Made by a program: the position numbers and the translations under genes
DNA from: Carya illinoinensis
Lineage: Eukaryota; Streptophyta; Magnoliopsida; Fagales; Juglandaceae
Assembly (NCBI RefSeq): GCF_018687715.1
Contig: NC_056765.1
Location: forward strand, 16,319,001-16,383,000
Direction: 5' to 3'
DNA: 64,000 nucleotides
Shown: in pieces, positions 1-9,780 of the stretch
How positions within the stretch are numbered: position 1 is the first letter of the stretch
Layout: every line of letters starts with the position of its first letter
Notes under the pieces: model-generated
What the model saw: only the letters and a program-made list of their open reading frames with translations
Told to the model about the DNA's origin: nothing
Databases searched by the model: none

Positions 1-380
1 AGAATATTTTATTATTCCTGTAATTATGCTAGGTTAGAATCTTTCCATATAGTGTATTTCCTTATTGACTTTGGCCTTACTCCACTATGAATAAGCCTCC
101 TTTGTATAGTTTGATACACACAGAAATATACAATTAGATGATTCCTCATAATTCTCTCTATTTTAACAATGATAAAATGCATAATGGACGTTACCCCTAA
201 AGCGGAACGCTTATTTATCAATGCCTTTTTACATCCCACAACTTATGTAGATCACTAAGGCCCATTCAGCTTTGGTGCAAGAGCACTCGATCGAAGGTGG
301 CTAAGATCGGGCAACTCCTTTGGTGGTTGAGATCAAGCAACCAGGCAATCACAGATCCAAGCAACCTGATTTAGCCATCA
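1..380. other. Unassigned AT-rich flank
   Basis: No gene, RNA or recognisable repeat is visible. The only long open frame is a 71-codon one on the minus strand with no recognisable motif. The last five bases, CATCA (376-380), are the left copy of the target duplication of the solo LTR that follows. Confidence 0.5.
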
Positions 381-1871
381 TGTGATATCCCGTTTTTACG
401 TGTATTTTCACTGAAGGAGTATTTTAATTTAATTAAAATATTAGTTCTTTTATTTTAATTTATTGTATTTTAATTGGATTTATTTATTATATTTTAGCTT
501 TATGTGATGTTTAAATTATTTTAGTCATTTTATAGTTTTTAAAATTGTTTTCGTCGGATCAGTTTCTAGACTCCAGAGGTGAGGATTGGACTTCATTTCT
601 TTTCCACATCTTTTCTTTTTCTCTTTTCCTTTTCTTTTTCTTTCATTCTTTTCCTTTTTCTTCTTCTTTCTTTCTTCCTTCCGGTTCCCTCCCTTGCTCT
701 ACGCTCTCTCTCTCTCTCTCCTTACTATCGTCATTCAGCTTCTGCTACCCAGCACCACCGCTCGCTGGTGATGTGGTCAACACCACCCACCCAGTTCTCT
801 TCCTCTCCGGCCGGCGCACCTCCTCACCAAATTTCACCTCCATCCGAGCCGCCGTTTGCCGCCAAGAGCCCCTCCAAGCCGCATGGTTTTTGTGCATTTT
901 CTCCATCGTCATTCCTCCTCCGGCCACCATCTCTTCACCACTTCATCACCTACCTCTTGCCATCCTAAACCACCCATTTTCGGCCCCGATCTGTTGCCGG
1001 AGTAGCTCCCACAAGCTCAACTCCGTTTTTCCATTTTTTCACTTCCACCACCATTTCCACCACCATCCACGGCCAAATCTCACTTCCATTAGCTTCATAA
1101 ACATCTCTAGGCCATTCCCTATCAATCCCAAGTCTTGGTTTGTCCCCATTCAAAAGTGGGTATTTTACAACCCACTGGGCACAGTATATTTTACACTGTT
1201 ACGTTGTTTTTTCTCCGTCGTTTACAGCTCCTTGATCCTTCAAAAATTACCATATAGCGCTGTAAGTATTTTTCAAACTCTATTTTAGATTTAAATATAT
1301 TATTGCTTTTACAATAAATTCATTGATTGGTTGGTTAATTCTGAACTGAGTCCGAGGAGTTGGGGGTCAGATGGATTGAGGATGGAGTTGTTTGTTATCG
1401 TTGATTTTGTTATTTATTGGATGGATTGTGTCTTGAGGTGTGCATTGCATGGTGCATTCATTTGCATTTATTAAATTAAGAAAAACTGGTTTTATTTATA
1501 TAAATGAGTTTTCGGGTGTGTGAGTATCACAGACCTAAGCCGGGATGAGGTATTATCTCGGTGGAGCTCATCTGGTCATTCGGGAGTGGATAATACTGAG
1601 TGACATTCCCTAGATTGTCGTTGGGTGATGACTGGATCGCATGATACGGTAATGCTGTCGTGTCGACTCCGTGGTTCCTAAGCTGGCGGGGACTAGAGGA
1701 TGGCCTGGTCCAGGTACGCGCTGGGCGCGAGACTCGGCATCGCTCGTTTAGGTATCACGTGCGTAGTCGTTAGCTACGGTGTGGCACAGGAGCCAGAGTG
1801 TGCGGATGGTCCCTAGGGGAGATCATGGTGCATGTGATAATTGGAACGGGTTTTGGATTTTGGATACGGGC

Positions 1872-1970
1872 CATTTTCTGGGAAAATGACGAGGTTTTGC
1901 TCGAGGTTGTTGTGATCCATTTTCTGGAAAAATGGTGGTTTCTTGATTTGGGCCATTATCTGGGATAATG
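1872..1970 (+). promoter_or_regulatory. Triple hairpin cassette in LTR-1
   Basis: Three short inverted repeats lie 35 to 45 bases apart: CATTTTC-tgg-GAAAATG (1872-1888), CCATTTT-ctgga-AAAATGG (1917-1935) and CATTATC-tgg-GATAATG (1954-1970). The third keeps its pairing by a paired T-to-A and A-to-T change. Equivalent hairpins sit at the matching position of LTR-2 and LTR-3. Function is unknown; RNA structure or protein binding is inference. Confidence 0.7.
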
Positions 1971-2120
1971 ACAAGGACTGGTTTTAAAGGTATGTTTTTG
2001 GGCCAAAATGGGATTTTTGGCGTGCGTGGAAAAATGTGGATTTATGGGATATGTGCATTTAGCATTCTTTCATGCATATTGTTGAGTTTAATATGTTTTT
2101 ATCTTGTGACGTTTGGATCT

Positions 2121-2153
2121 TTACTTACCTGCGGCACCATTTTGGTACCGTAG
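2121..2153 (+). promoter_or_regulatory. ACTTAC motif plus hairpin in LTR-1
   Basis: TTACTTACCTG (2121-2131) runs into a stem CTGCGGCACCA (2129-2139), loop TTT, TGGTACCGTAG (2143-2153). That is 11 pairs with one G-T and one C-A mismatch. ATTTTGATGCAGATG follows. The same motif-plus-hairpin layout recurs in the other LTRs of the family. It may mark transcript 3'-end or splicing control; this is inference. Confidence 0.65.
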
Positions 2154-2452
2154 ATTTTGATGCAGATGTCGAGGAGGCGGCTCCGCCAAAGTTTTGATTT
2201 AGAATTTTATGCCTTGTAGTTTGGTTTTGAAACGATATTTGAGACTTGTAATATTTCAAACTGGTTTATATTAAACAAAAAATTATGGTACTTAGTTATA
2301 AGACTCTTTTATCCGCTGCATGTTTTTATTGCACCCTTGTTGCATGTACACACACTTGGCACTTGGCAATAGGATGGTGACCTGTGTTGTCATCATCCCC
2401 ATGCCTCGATCTCCACATGTCCGTACTTGGGAATTGGGGGCGTCACACATCA

Positions 2453-2880
2453 CATGTTGGCCATATATTATCCACTGTAGGGTGCTCGATTTGGCCACTC
2501 TATGGTGGGTGCTATTCCATTTTCATTTCTTCTTATATAAAATCAGCTTTTAATTATAATAAAAATATATTTTTATTTTTTTGAAAAATAGCCGGATGTG
2601 TGGTACATTAGAGTTGGTCCACGCGGTTCCTATTAATGATGTTGGATGGAAAATGAACAAAGGGTCCTAGACTACTTCTAATTATTAACGCGTACCACAG
2701 GTCGTTTATCTATCGCTTAAAAAAAATGCATAGGATGCTAGATATATCAAAAGTGGCCTAGGCACAAGGGGTGTTCTATCAAGTTTCTTATTAAATATTG
2801 TAGTTTTATTTCTCCAAATTGAACTATCAATTTAGATAGAGAATTAGAACATTAGAAGATTGAATTAGAACATTAGAGAA
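2453..2880. other. Unassigned spacer
   Basis: AT-rich sequence with no recognisable coding region. Near the right end GAATTAGAACATTAGA occurs twice in close succession (about 2839-2880), just before sequence that matches the copia 3' LTR. It may be diverged U3 of the copia 5' LTR, but I could not match it to the 3' copy. Confidence 0.4.
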
Positions 2881-3076
2881 CTATCCATCTTGTGCAAATG
2901 TTGTCCTACCCAAGTTATTTCCTATATTGATGTATTGTCTCTATCAATAAGAAACATGTTTTCCTTTAGTTTGATTTTTCTTCTATCTTACGGTTGTGTG
3001 TCCTTGGGCTAGTGTAATTTTATTACACTACTTGAGAATTGGAAGTTCCATCTATTGGATATCATATTTCTCTACA
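2881..3076 (+). repeat. Copia 5' LTR, 3' part
   Basis: The stretch from about 2883 (ATCTTGTGCAAATGTTGTCC) matches the 3' LTR at about 10877 (ATCTTGTGCAAGTGTTGTCC), and the following AAGTTATTTCCTATATTGATGT matches too. It ends CTCTACA directly before the primer site. The 5' half is missing or too diverged to see. Confidence 0.65.
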
Positions 3077-3088
3077 TGGTATTAGAGC
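3077..3088 (+). other. Primer binding site, initiator tRNA-Met type
   Basis: TGGTATTAGAGC directly follows the LTR terminus CTACA. It differs at one base from the usual plant copia primer site TGGTATCAGAGC, complementary to the 3' end of initiator tRNA-Met. The position and the gag resuming after LTR-2 support the call. Confidence 0.8.
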
Positions 3089-4611
3089 TTTAAGGTTGGT
3101 GGTGACTCATCCTTGGAGAAGAAGATCAATTATGTGATACCCCGTATTTTCTTGTGTTTTAACTAAATAATTAATTAATTTATTATTAATATTGGTTCTT
3201 TTTTTTTTTCACTTAATGTGATTTTTGTTGTACTATTTTATAATTGCTAAGTTATGAAATTTATTTTATTGGATTTTTTCTTGATATTAATTATTGTCTA
3301 TTATATATTGCTCTTAATTTTGAATTATTTTTATTGTTGGGTTTTACTATTTTATTTTATTTAGTTGCTATATTTCTTTTTTGAGTTAATCAATTGTTTT
3401 AAAACTTTCTATTAAATAAGTTTTAAGACCCCAAGATGAAAGGCTGGGATTTAATTTCCCATCCTTTTTTATTTTTCTTATTCTTTTTCCTTTTTTCTTT
3501 TTCTCTTTCTTTCTTTTGCCCTCCCAGACTACGCGACACCCCTCTCCCATTTTTCTCATCCGCTTCATGTAGCTCAGCCAGCCTCGCCACCATGCAACAC
3601 CAACCATCACCACCCACCTCACCATCACCCCCTCATACTGGTGACCCACCTCCATTGAACTCAGCCCCCCATCTTGCCACTCTCCCACGTGTCCAATGTA
3701 GCCGCGGTCTTTCCTCACTCCAGCGCCGTAGTGGCAACACCCCACGCTGCCAGCCACTCACCCCATCACCGGTGACCCTCTAGCCACCTAACCTAACCAC
3801 CCTTAGCCCTGATCTGTAACTCACAAGCCACCCTCTCTCTCTCTCTCTCTCTCTCTGATTTCACATCTTTGGCCCCAAGCCACTGCCTACGCTGCCACCC
3901 ACGGCCATCAGCCACCATTATCGACTCCATCGACCTCCATAAGCCTCTCCATGCCCAACCCAAGCCTCCCTTAGCTCTTCTCCTAATTTTTCAGTTTGAG
4001 ACCCACGGCCACCCCTTAGAAACGTTGCACCGCTACTGCTCAGCCACCTTTAGCATCACCTTTGATCTTCTAAATTTTTATTCCATTCTTGTAAGTAATT
4101 TTTCAAAAAATTTATTGAGATTTAAATTTATTTTTACACTAATTTTTTTTTTTTTTTTTTGTAGTTTGATTGGTTGTGATGAGCCTTGGGTCCAAGAAGT
4201 GTTAGTTTTATGGATTGTGGTTGTTATCGATGTGGGCCTTGGGCCAGATTGGGGGATGGGTTTATATGTGGAGTTGGACTGTGATTGGTGTATGATTTTT
4301 GAGTGCGTGTGTATCACGAATGTAAGCTGAGATGGGGCATTATCTCAATGGAGCTCCTTTGGTCACTCGAGGGTGTATAAAATTAATTGATGTCCCCTGC
4401 ATTGTCACTGAGCGTCAATGGGATCAGACGTGATGGTAAAACTCTCGTGTCAACTACGTGACCCCTCTACTGGTAGGTGCTAGATGATGCCTAGTCATGG
4501 TAGGCGCCGGGTGTGGAGCTTAGCATGGTGTGACGAAGTCTGAGTACTATTATTACCCATGGTGTGATGAAAGGAGTTAGAGTGTGCAGATGGTCCCTAG
4601 TGGAGACTATG

Positions 4612-5420
4612 TGATGGGTCCCAAGACAGACCAAGTTTTAAGGATCAATTACAAGATTAAGAGCCACGAAGATCAGGGAAGCAATGCAAGAATTGGTGCA
4701 ATCCAATTGGGATGAAGCTAGCAAGAGCCCAACACTCATGATGGGCTAGAAAGAAGGAGAACCAGTTTTGATCCACTTGATCTAAGCTATGGAAGACACG
4801 AATTGGGCCTATTGTTATTGACGGCCATGAACTTATTTATTTTATTAAAAGGGCTTATTTTATTAGTCATTTGAATTAATGTAGAATTAATGGGCTTAGG
4901 GGATGTCCACTCCACACATCTTATTTCTAATGAAATAGGATTTTTGGGAAGGTCTTGTATTTTGGCCAAGGGCATATTTGAAAAGTTATTAATTTATGTG
5001 AACTAGGGTTTTAGAAGTTACTGTAGCACGACACTGTTCAGCTACAGTACCCGCAACACTATTCCTTTAGGATTTTGGAGATTGTTTATTTAAATCACTT
5101 GTAGTCTCATTTGAGGAGGAAAGACATTATTGAAATTGATGAATTTTATTCATTATGAGTTAAATTTATCTCCTCTTGTTCTTGATTGAACGTTTGAACT
5201 TATCAAAGGTAAATCACAACCCTTGTGGCGTTCCTCCTTTGTAATACGGGTTCTTGAGACGGATTCTTCAACGGGTCTAGATTTTTATATAATCTAGGTT
5301 CTTGAAACAGGTTCTCAACAGGTCTAGATTCTCCATCTATAGGCTTGATTTTGGCTTTCTTAGATTGGTTTTCCAATATTGTTGTTGGGTCTCAAAGCGA
5401 GTTGATTGAGGCTCACATCA
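4612..5420 (+). mobile_element. Solo LTR inserted in LTR-2, 809 bp
   Basis: TGATGGGTCCCAAG opens and GAGGCTCACATCA closes this element. The flanks are CTATG (4607-4611) and CCATG (5421-5425), a 5-bp target duplication with one mismatch. Comparison with LTR-1, where 'ccctaggggagatcatggtgcatg' is continuous across two ten-base blocks, shows the insertion point directly. It contains a TATTTAAA box (about 5088) and a roughly 48-bp tandem repeat built on GGTTCTTGA...GGTCTAGATT (5249-5330). No coding sequence is present; orientation is a guess. Confidence 0.8.
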
Positions 5421-5455
5421 CCATGGTGCGTGCATAATAAATGGATATATATGGG

Positions 5456-5510
5456 CCATTTTCTATGAAAATGGTTAATTTATGATAGGGTCATTTTCTG
5501 AAAAAATGGT
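5456..5510 (+). promoter_or_regulatory. Hairpins in LTR-2 matching those of LTR-1
   Basis: CCATTTTC-tat-GAAAATGG (5456-5474) is a perfect 8-bp stem, and CATTTTC...AAAAATG follows at about 5492. They occupy the same place relative to the 3' end as the LTR-1 array, although the flanking sequence has drifted. Confidence 0.65.
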
Positions 5511-5682
5511 GGTTGGTATTTTTAATGGACTTGTTTTGGGCTAAATAGGATTTTTATCGTGCATCGGAAAAATGGTCATTTTTGGAAAAAATGATAGTTT
5601 TGGTCTCATGCATGTTTTATCATGTGCACGCATGCATGTTAGTTGCGTTAATGTGTTTTTATCTCTTGGATTGTTTGGTGGA

Positions 5683-5750
5683 TTACTTACTGAGATTCAT
5701 AATCTCACTGTGGTATTCCTACTCTATGATTCTGTTTTATAGAATCATAG
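5683..5750 (+). promoter_or_regulatory. ACTTAC motif plus two hairpins in LTR-2
   Basis: TTACTTACTGAG is followed by GAGATT-cat-AATCTC (5692-5706) and by a perfect 10-bp stem CTATGATTCT (5724-5733) / AGAATCATAG (5741-5750). ATTTTGATGCAGAGG follows, as in LTR-1. The stem sequence is unrelated to the LTR-1 stem although position and pairing are kept. Confidence 0.65.
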
Positions 5751-6108
5751 ATTTTGATGCAGAGGATGACATAGAGCCTGAGGGATCGGCTCCACCGAAG
5801 GAGTGACATGTGGTCACTTTTTGTGTCTTGGGATCTGATTTGCCCCTTTTGGTTATGTATCTTGGTTTTACTTTATTCTGCTGGATAACTATATAACCTC
5901 TTTGAGGATCTTTTACTTCGTGGTTCTATTTTAAACTTCTGGTGCTTAGTTGGCCCTTTTTTTTATCCACTACAATTATTATTGTACACTTTCTAACATG
6001 TATACACACTTATTACTTGCGTTTAGGGGTGTGTGACCCGTGTTGTCATCATCTCAGTGTCACGATTCTAGCATTTTTCGTATGTGGGAGTCAGGGTGCT
6101 ACAAATTA

Positions 6109-6955
6109 AGGGTGCTAAAATGGATTCTAGGGGACGATTCAATAATTTTGGGATTGAGTTGCTCAATCAATCCAATTACAAGATATGGAAGTTGTGTGTG
6201 GAGTCTTATCTTGTTGAAGAAGATCACTTATAAGAGGTTGTTGGTGGAAGTGTAATGAATCCTCCAGAAATTACACTGGAGAACACTGATGCATTGGAGA
6301 AATGGAGGATGGAAAATGCAAAAGCAAAGTCTATCATAAACATATCTTTATCCCATGGGCTATTCAAGCACATTATTGATCGTAAATCCACTGCTAAAAT
6401 TTAGACTAACCTTGATGGGTTGTTCAATAAGACTAACATGGCTCAATTGCAACTTTTGGAGAATGAGTTGGCAAATACAACTCAAGGAGATCTTTCTATT
6501 TCTCAAATTTTCTTAAAGATTAAAAATCCTTGTTCAGAAATTTCTACTCTTGATCCCGAAAAGCCTATGTTTGAGGCACGAATGAAGTGTCCTACGTGGA
6601 TAAACAGGAAGTATATTCCCTATGTCAACTCTATTCAAGGATGGGCTTGTCAACCCACTTTGGTAGAGTTTGAAAGATGGCCCGACAAATAGCTGGATGC
6701 TCCATTTCAGCTGGTGAAGGAGATGCTCTCTTTTCTAGTAAGAAGAAAAATTTCAACAAGGAAAGAGAAAATGGAAAAAATGAAAATTCTAAAAGCATGG
6801 AGATGGTGAAGAATTATTTGAGAAGTGAGATGGAAAAAAGAAAAGAAAAGGTGTCATATGTTACCGATGTGGTAAACTTGGACATAAAGAAATACTGTCC
6901 TATGAAGCTCAAAGGTGCAAATGTAGCCGAAAAAGAAAGTGAAACTAGAATGAAG
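6109..6955 (+). pseudogene. Copia gag remnant
   Basis: An ATG at 6120 opens a frame with a copia gag N-terminus, including LLNQSNYKIWKLCVESYL, that stops within about 40 codons. A further gag-like stretch follows at 6420-6690. The zinc knuckle begins CYRCGKLGH (6859-6885), but a frameshift removes the last cysteine from the frame; KKYCPMKLKG continues in another frame. The family product is the capsid/nucleocapsid polyprotein that packages element RNA. This copy cannot make it. Confidence 0.8.
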
Positions 6956-7630
6956 AAGATTGGGGAAAGTGCTTTATGGCAAGAACCACTACGATTGATG
7001 CATTGGTGTCAATTAATTTTGAGAATGATTGGTTTATTATTCGGGGTGTGGGCATCATATTACCAACGATAATTCTAAGTTTGTTGGCTTTCAAGATTAC
7101 AATGGGAATGATGCAATCATCATAGTGGACAACTCCATTCATCCTGTTAAGAAGGAAGGGGTTGTGAATATCGATGGTGATGGAGATAAATGAATTACAC
7201 TTGAAAGTATTTTCAAGTACCCAGTATGAAAAAGAATCTCTTCTTGATAGTCAATGTTGTTGATGCTGGTAACTATGTCTTGTTTGGACTAAAAGACGTC
7301 AAGTTTCTTCAAAATTTTAGAAGCTTTGAGGCAGATGATGTCTGCACATGTAAAAGTGTTAAAGATTTATTTGTTCTATCCTCCATTGTCTCTATGTTGA
7401 TAAAATGAGTACAAATGATGGTGCATCAATTTTTCATGCAAGATTGGGATATCTTAGCATGGATAAATTGAAAACTATAGTTTTAAAGAATTTGGTGAAT
7501 GGGTTGCCCATGTTGACTACCTTTGGTAGTGCAGAAGTATGTGAAGGATGTCAATATGGTAAGGCACATTGTCTTCCATTTGACAAGTCTCTTTCATGGT
7601 GTAAATCATCTTTGGAGCTTATTCATGGTG
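6956..7630 (+). pseudogene. Copia protease and GAG-pre-integrase remnant
   Basis: At about 7035-7060 one frame reads SGCGHHITND, the region after the active-site DSG of copia proteases; the aspartate is in another frame, so the catalytic motif is broken. The frame ends at 7190. From 7405 an open frame reads FHARLGYLSMDKL and then CEGCQYGKAH, which is the HHCC zinc finger (GAG-pre-integrase domain) N-terminal to integrase. The order is right for copia. Confidence 0.8.
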
Positions 7631-8690
7631 ATTTGATGGGACCTTGTTCTACACCATCTTTGTACTCAATAAGAAGATTAAAAGATTTCGGATTGACAAT
7701 GGGGGAGTATTCATTTCTACTCGTTTTCACACTATTTGTTGAGAGCATGGCATTCAAAAGGAATTTTTATGCTCCTATACACCCCAACAAAACAGTGTGG
7801 TGGAAAGGAAAATTCGACACTTGGTGGAAACTTGCAAGACTTGGCTTCATGCAAAAAATTTACCTAAAGCCTTACGGGCAGAAGGTATGGCGTGTGTTGC
7901 TTATGTGATCAATCGGGTTCCCCTTAGCCTAATTAACATTAAATCACCATATGAGTTCGGGGATGCTTGGAGAATGAGATAAAATGATAATTTTGTTAAT
8001 AGTAGTAAGATGACTTGTAAATAGTAGTGAGACAGTTTGACTTGAGTATTTTTTTGGGTTTTGATAAATGAGAGAGAAAAAGTTGAATAAAAAATATGAT
8101 AAAGTTAAAATATTGTTATAATATAGTTTTTAATATTATTTTTATTTGGGGATTTGAAAAAGTTGAATTATTTTTTATTTTTTATTTAAAAGTTTGGAAA
8201 AATTATAATGAATAATTTAAAAGAATTGTAAAAATTAGTTTAAAAGTATTTGTATTTGAGTGAAGTTTAGGAATGAGATAGGATGAGATGAGAATTTTGG
8301 AATGGGAACTTTTTTCAAACAAGCCCTTAATGTTTGGAGAAACAAACAAATCAAGGTGTTTGGTTCTGCTTGCTATGATTATGTATCGAATATGTAAAGA
8401 GCAAAATTGGATGCCAAGGCTAAGAAATGCATCCTCATTGGTTATGATGAAAAAAAAAAAAGTATGGAAGTGCATGGATCCTGAGACCCACACATTTGTT
8501 GTTTCTCGAGGTGTTGTATTCAATGAAGTCTCCTCATACTACAAGATGGAAGTTAATGCTATTGGAAGCATTGGTGGCAACACTCATGATCACACTCAAC
8601 CATAGGCAGAAATCAGCTTATCTTTGTTGTTGAGTGCTTCCGCACAATTAGATAGCATTTCTTCTTCACCTATTGGTTTTTAATAGGGGG
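7631..8690 (+). pseudogene. Copia integrase remnant, split by a MITE
   Basis: GDLMGPCSTPS (about 7630) begins the integrase core. Part of the core is deleted between the first and second catalytic regions. Around 7770-7960 the frames read NSVVERKIRHL and SPYEF, matching the end of the core. After the MITE at 7959-8326 the sequence resumes as LMFGE, then the C-terminal region with VWKCMDPETHTFVVSRGVVFNE (two short blocks). Several frameshifts are present. The family enzyme inserts element cDNA into chromosomes; this one is dead. Confidence 0.8.
7959..8326 (+). mobile_element. Tourist-like (PIF/Harbinger) MITE, 368 bp
   Basis: The element runs from GGGGATGCTTGGAG to CAAACAAGCCC. The ends form imperfect inverted repeats (GGG.TGCTTGG against GGGCTTGTTTG). 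It is flanked by TTC (7956-7958) and TTA (8327-8329), a 3-bp TWA-type duplication with one change. Taking out the element and one TTA copy leaves the copia integrase reading frame continuous, which fixes both boundaries. It is AT-rich and non-coding, with repeated GAGATGAGA motifs near the ends. The family is inferred from the termini and duplication length. Confidence 0.8.
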
Positions 8691-8739
8691 AGTAATGTTA
8701 GTTCTCATGAAGTGGAGAGGATAGTAAGTACATGATGAG

Positions 8740-9780
8740 GAAATGGTGAGTGTACCATCTCTTAGAAGATTAAAGAAAAAAATTGTACTGCCAACACAAT
8801 ATAGGGATGAAGATTTTGTAGGTATGCACTCTTGCTTCCCAGCAAATCCCATTGAAGATTGTGAACCTTCTTGTTTTGATGAAGCTAAAGGTGTTAAAGA
8901 ATGGCATGATGCTATGAACAAGGAGATGAATGCTCTCTTGAAGAATCATACATGGGATCTTACTCGAAATTAAAGCCTAAGGAGGTGAAGCCTGTTACGT
9001 GTAAATCGGTTTATAAAATCAAACGTAAGGCAGATGGGAATGTGAATAGATACAAGGCAAGATTGGTTGCTCATGGTTTCTCTCAAAAGTATGGAGAGGA
9101 TTATGATGAGACATTTAGTCCCGTTGCAAAGATGACTTTGGTTCAAATTGTTACTTTCTGGGCCGCACATCATGGTTGGAAGTTATGGCAACTTGATTAA
9201 AAATGATTTTCTATATATAAGAGTTGATATCAATATGGAGCAGCCAGATGGTTATATTTCTCATACACATCTAAAGTATGTGTGCAAGTTTAAGAAGGTC
9301 TTATATGGCCTAAAACAAGATCCTAGAGCATGATATGGTAAGATTGTTGAATACTTGCAATTTTGTTGCTATTATGCTTTTAACTCAAATTCTAATTTAT
9401 TTGTTAAAAAATGAGGCAAGGTACGTGTTATTGTTATCTTATATGTTGATGATTTGATTGCCACTCGTAATAATGATGAAGAAATTGCAAGGCTTCGGAT
9501 TGATCTATTCAGTTTGAGATGAAAGACTTGGTAGAGCTTAGGTTTTTTCTTGGCCTGGAAGTAAGCTCCTTGAAGGGTGGAATATTTTTGTCACAACAAG
9601 GTTATGAGGAGAAGCCCGTGAAAAAGTTTGGGTTAAACCAAAGTAAGCGTTGTGTTCCACCCCTCTTGATGTTAACAATAAGTTATGATGTCAACAATAA
9701 GTTAAGCGAAGAAGAATGGAGACTTCTTCCTGATTCTTGTCCGTATCGGGCTCTTGTAGGAAGTCTAACTACTTAACCAT
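8740..9780 (+). pseudogene. Copia reverse transcriptase remnant
   Basis: The usual landmarks appear in order: the domain start with EWHDAMNKEMNALLKNHTW (about 8900), KARLVAHGFSQKYGEDYDETFSPVA in two short blocks (9049-9125), WQLD then a stop at 9198, the LYGLKQ region (about 9300), and the catalytic LYVDDLI at about 9437-9460. Stops and frame changes separate these blocks. The protein would copy element RNA to DNA. The catalytic YVDD is kept, but the reading frame is not. Confidence 0.85.

Larger units (their letters stand above)
381..2447 (+). mobile_element. LTR-1: solo LTR of a gypsy-like family, 2067 bp
   Basis: The element begins TGTGATATCCCG and ends GGGGGCGTCACA, giving TG...CA termini, and is flanked by a perfect 5-bp duplication CATCA (376-380 and 2448-2452). 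It holds no gag or pol and no second direct copy, so it reads as a solo LTR left by LTR-LTR recombination. In order it contains an AT-rich start, a CT-rich leader (about 590-725), a GTAAGTATTTTT splice-donor-like motif (1262-1273), a GC-rich block with CGCGCTGGGCGCG (about 1715), three short hairpins (1872-1970), TTACTTACCTG plus a hairpin (2121-2153), then ATTTTGATGCAGATG. The long open frames across the CT tract are low-complexity and not credible genes. Assignment to Ty3/gypsy (Tekay/Del-like LTR organisation) is inference. LTR-3 is the closest relative in this window. Confidence 0.85.
3133..6103 (+). mobile_element. LTR-2: solo LTR of the TGTGA family, itself interrupted
   Basis: It begins TGTGATACCCCG and ends GGGTGCTACA, with a perfect 5-bp target duplication AATTA (3128-3132 and 6104-6108). 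Removing it joins the copia leader to the copia gag start. Net of the 809-bp insertion at 4612-5420 it is about 2.16 kb, close to LTR-1. Shared landmarks are a pyrimidine-rich leader with a CT microsatellite (about 3834-3856), GTAAGTAATTTTT (4091-4103), hairpins at 5456-5510, and ACTTACTGAG plus two hairpins (5683-5750) followed by ATTTTGATGCAGAGG. It has no gag or pol. Family assignment to Ty3/gypsy is inference. Confidence 0.85.

Noticed and set aside
545..1288. 247-codon open frame on the plus strand
   Set aside because: It is Ser/Phe/Leu low-complexity sequence from the CT-rich leader of LTR-1, with other frames also open; no motif.
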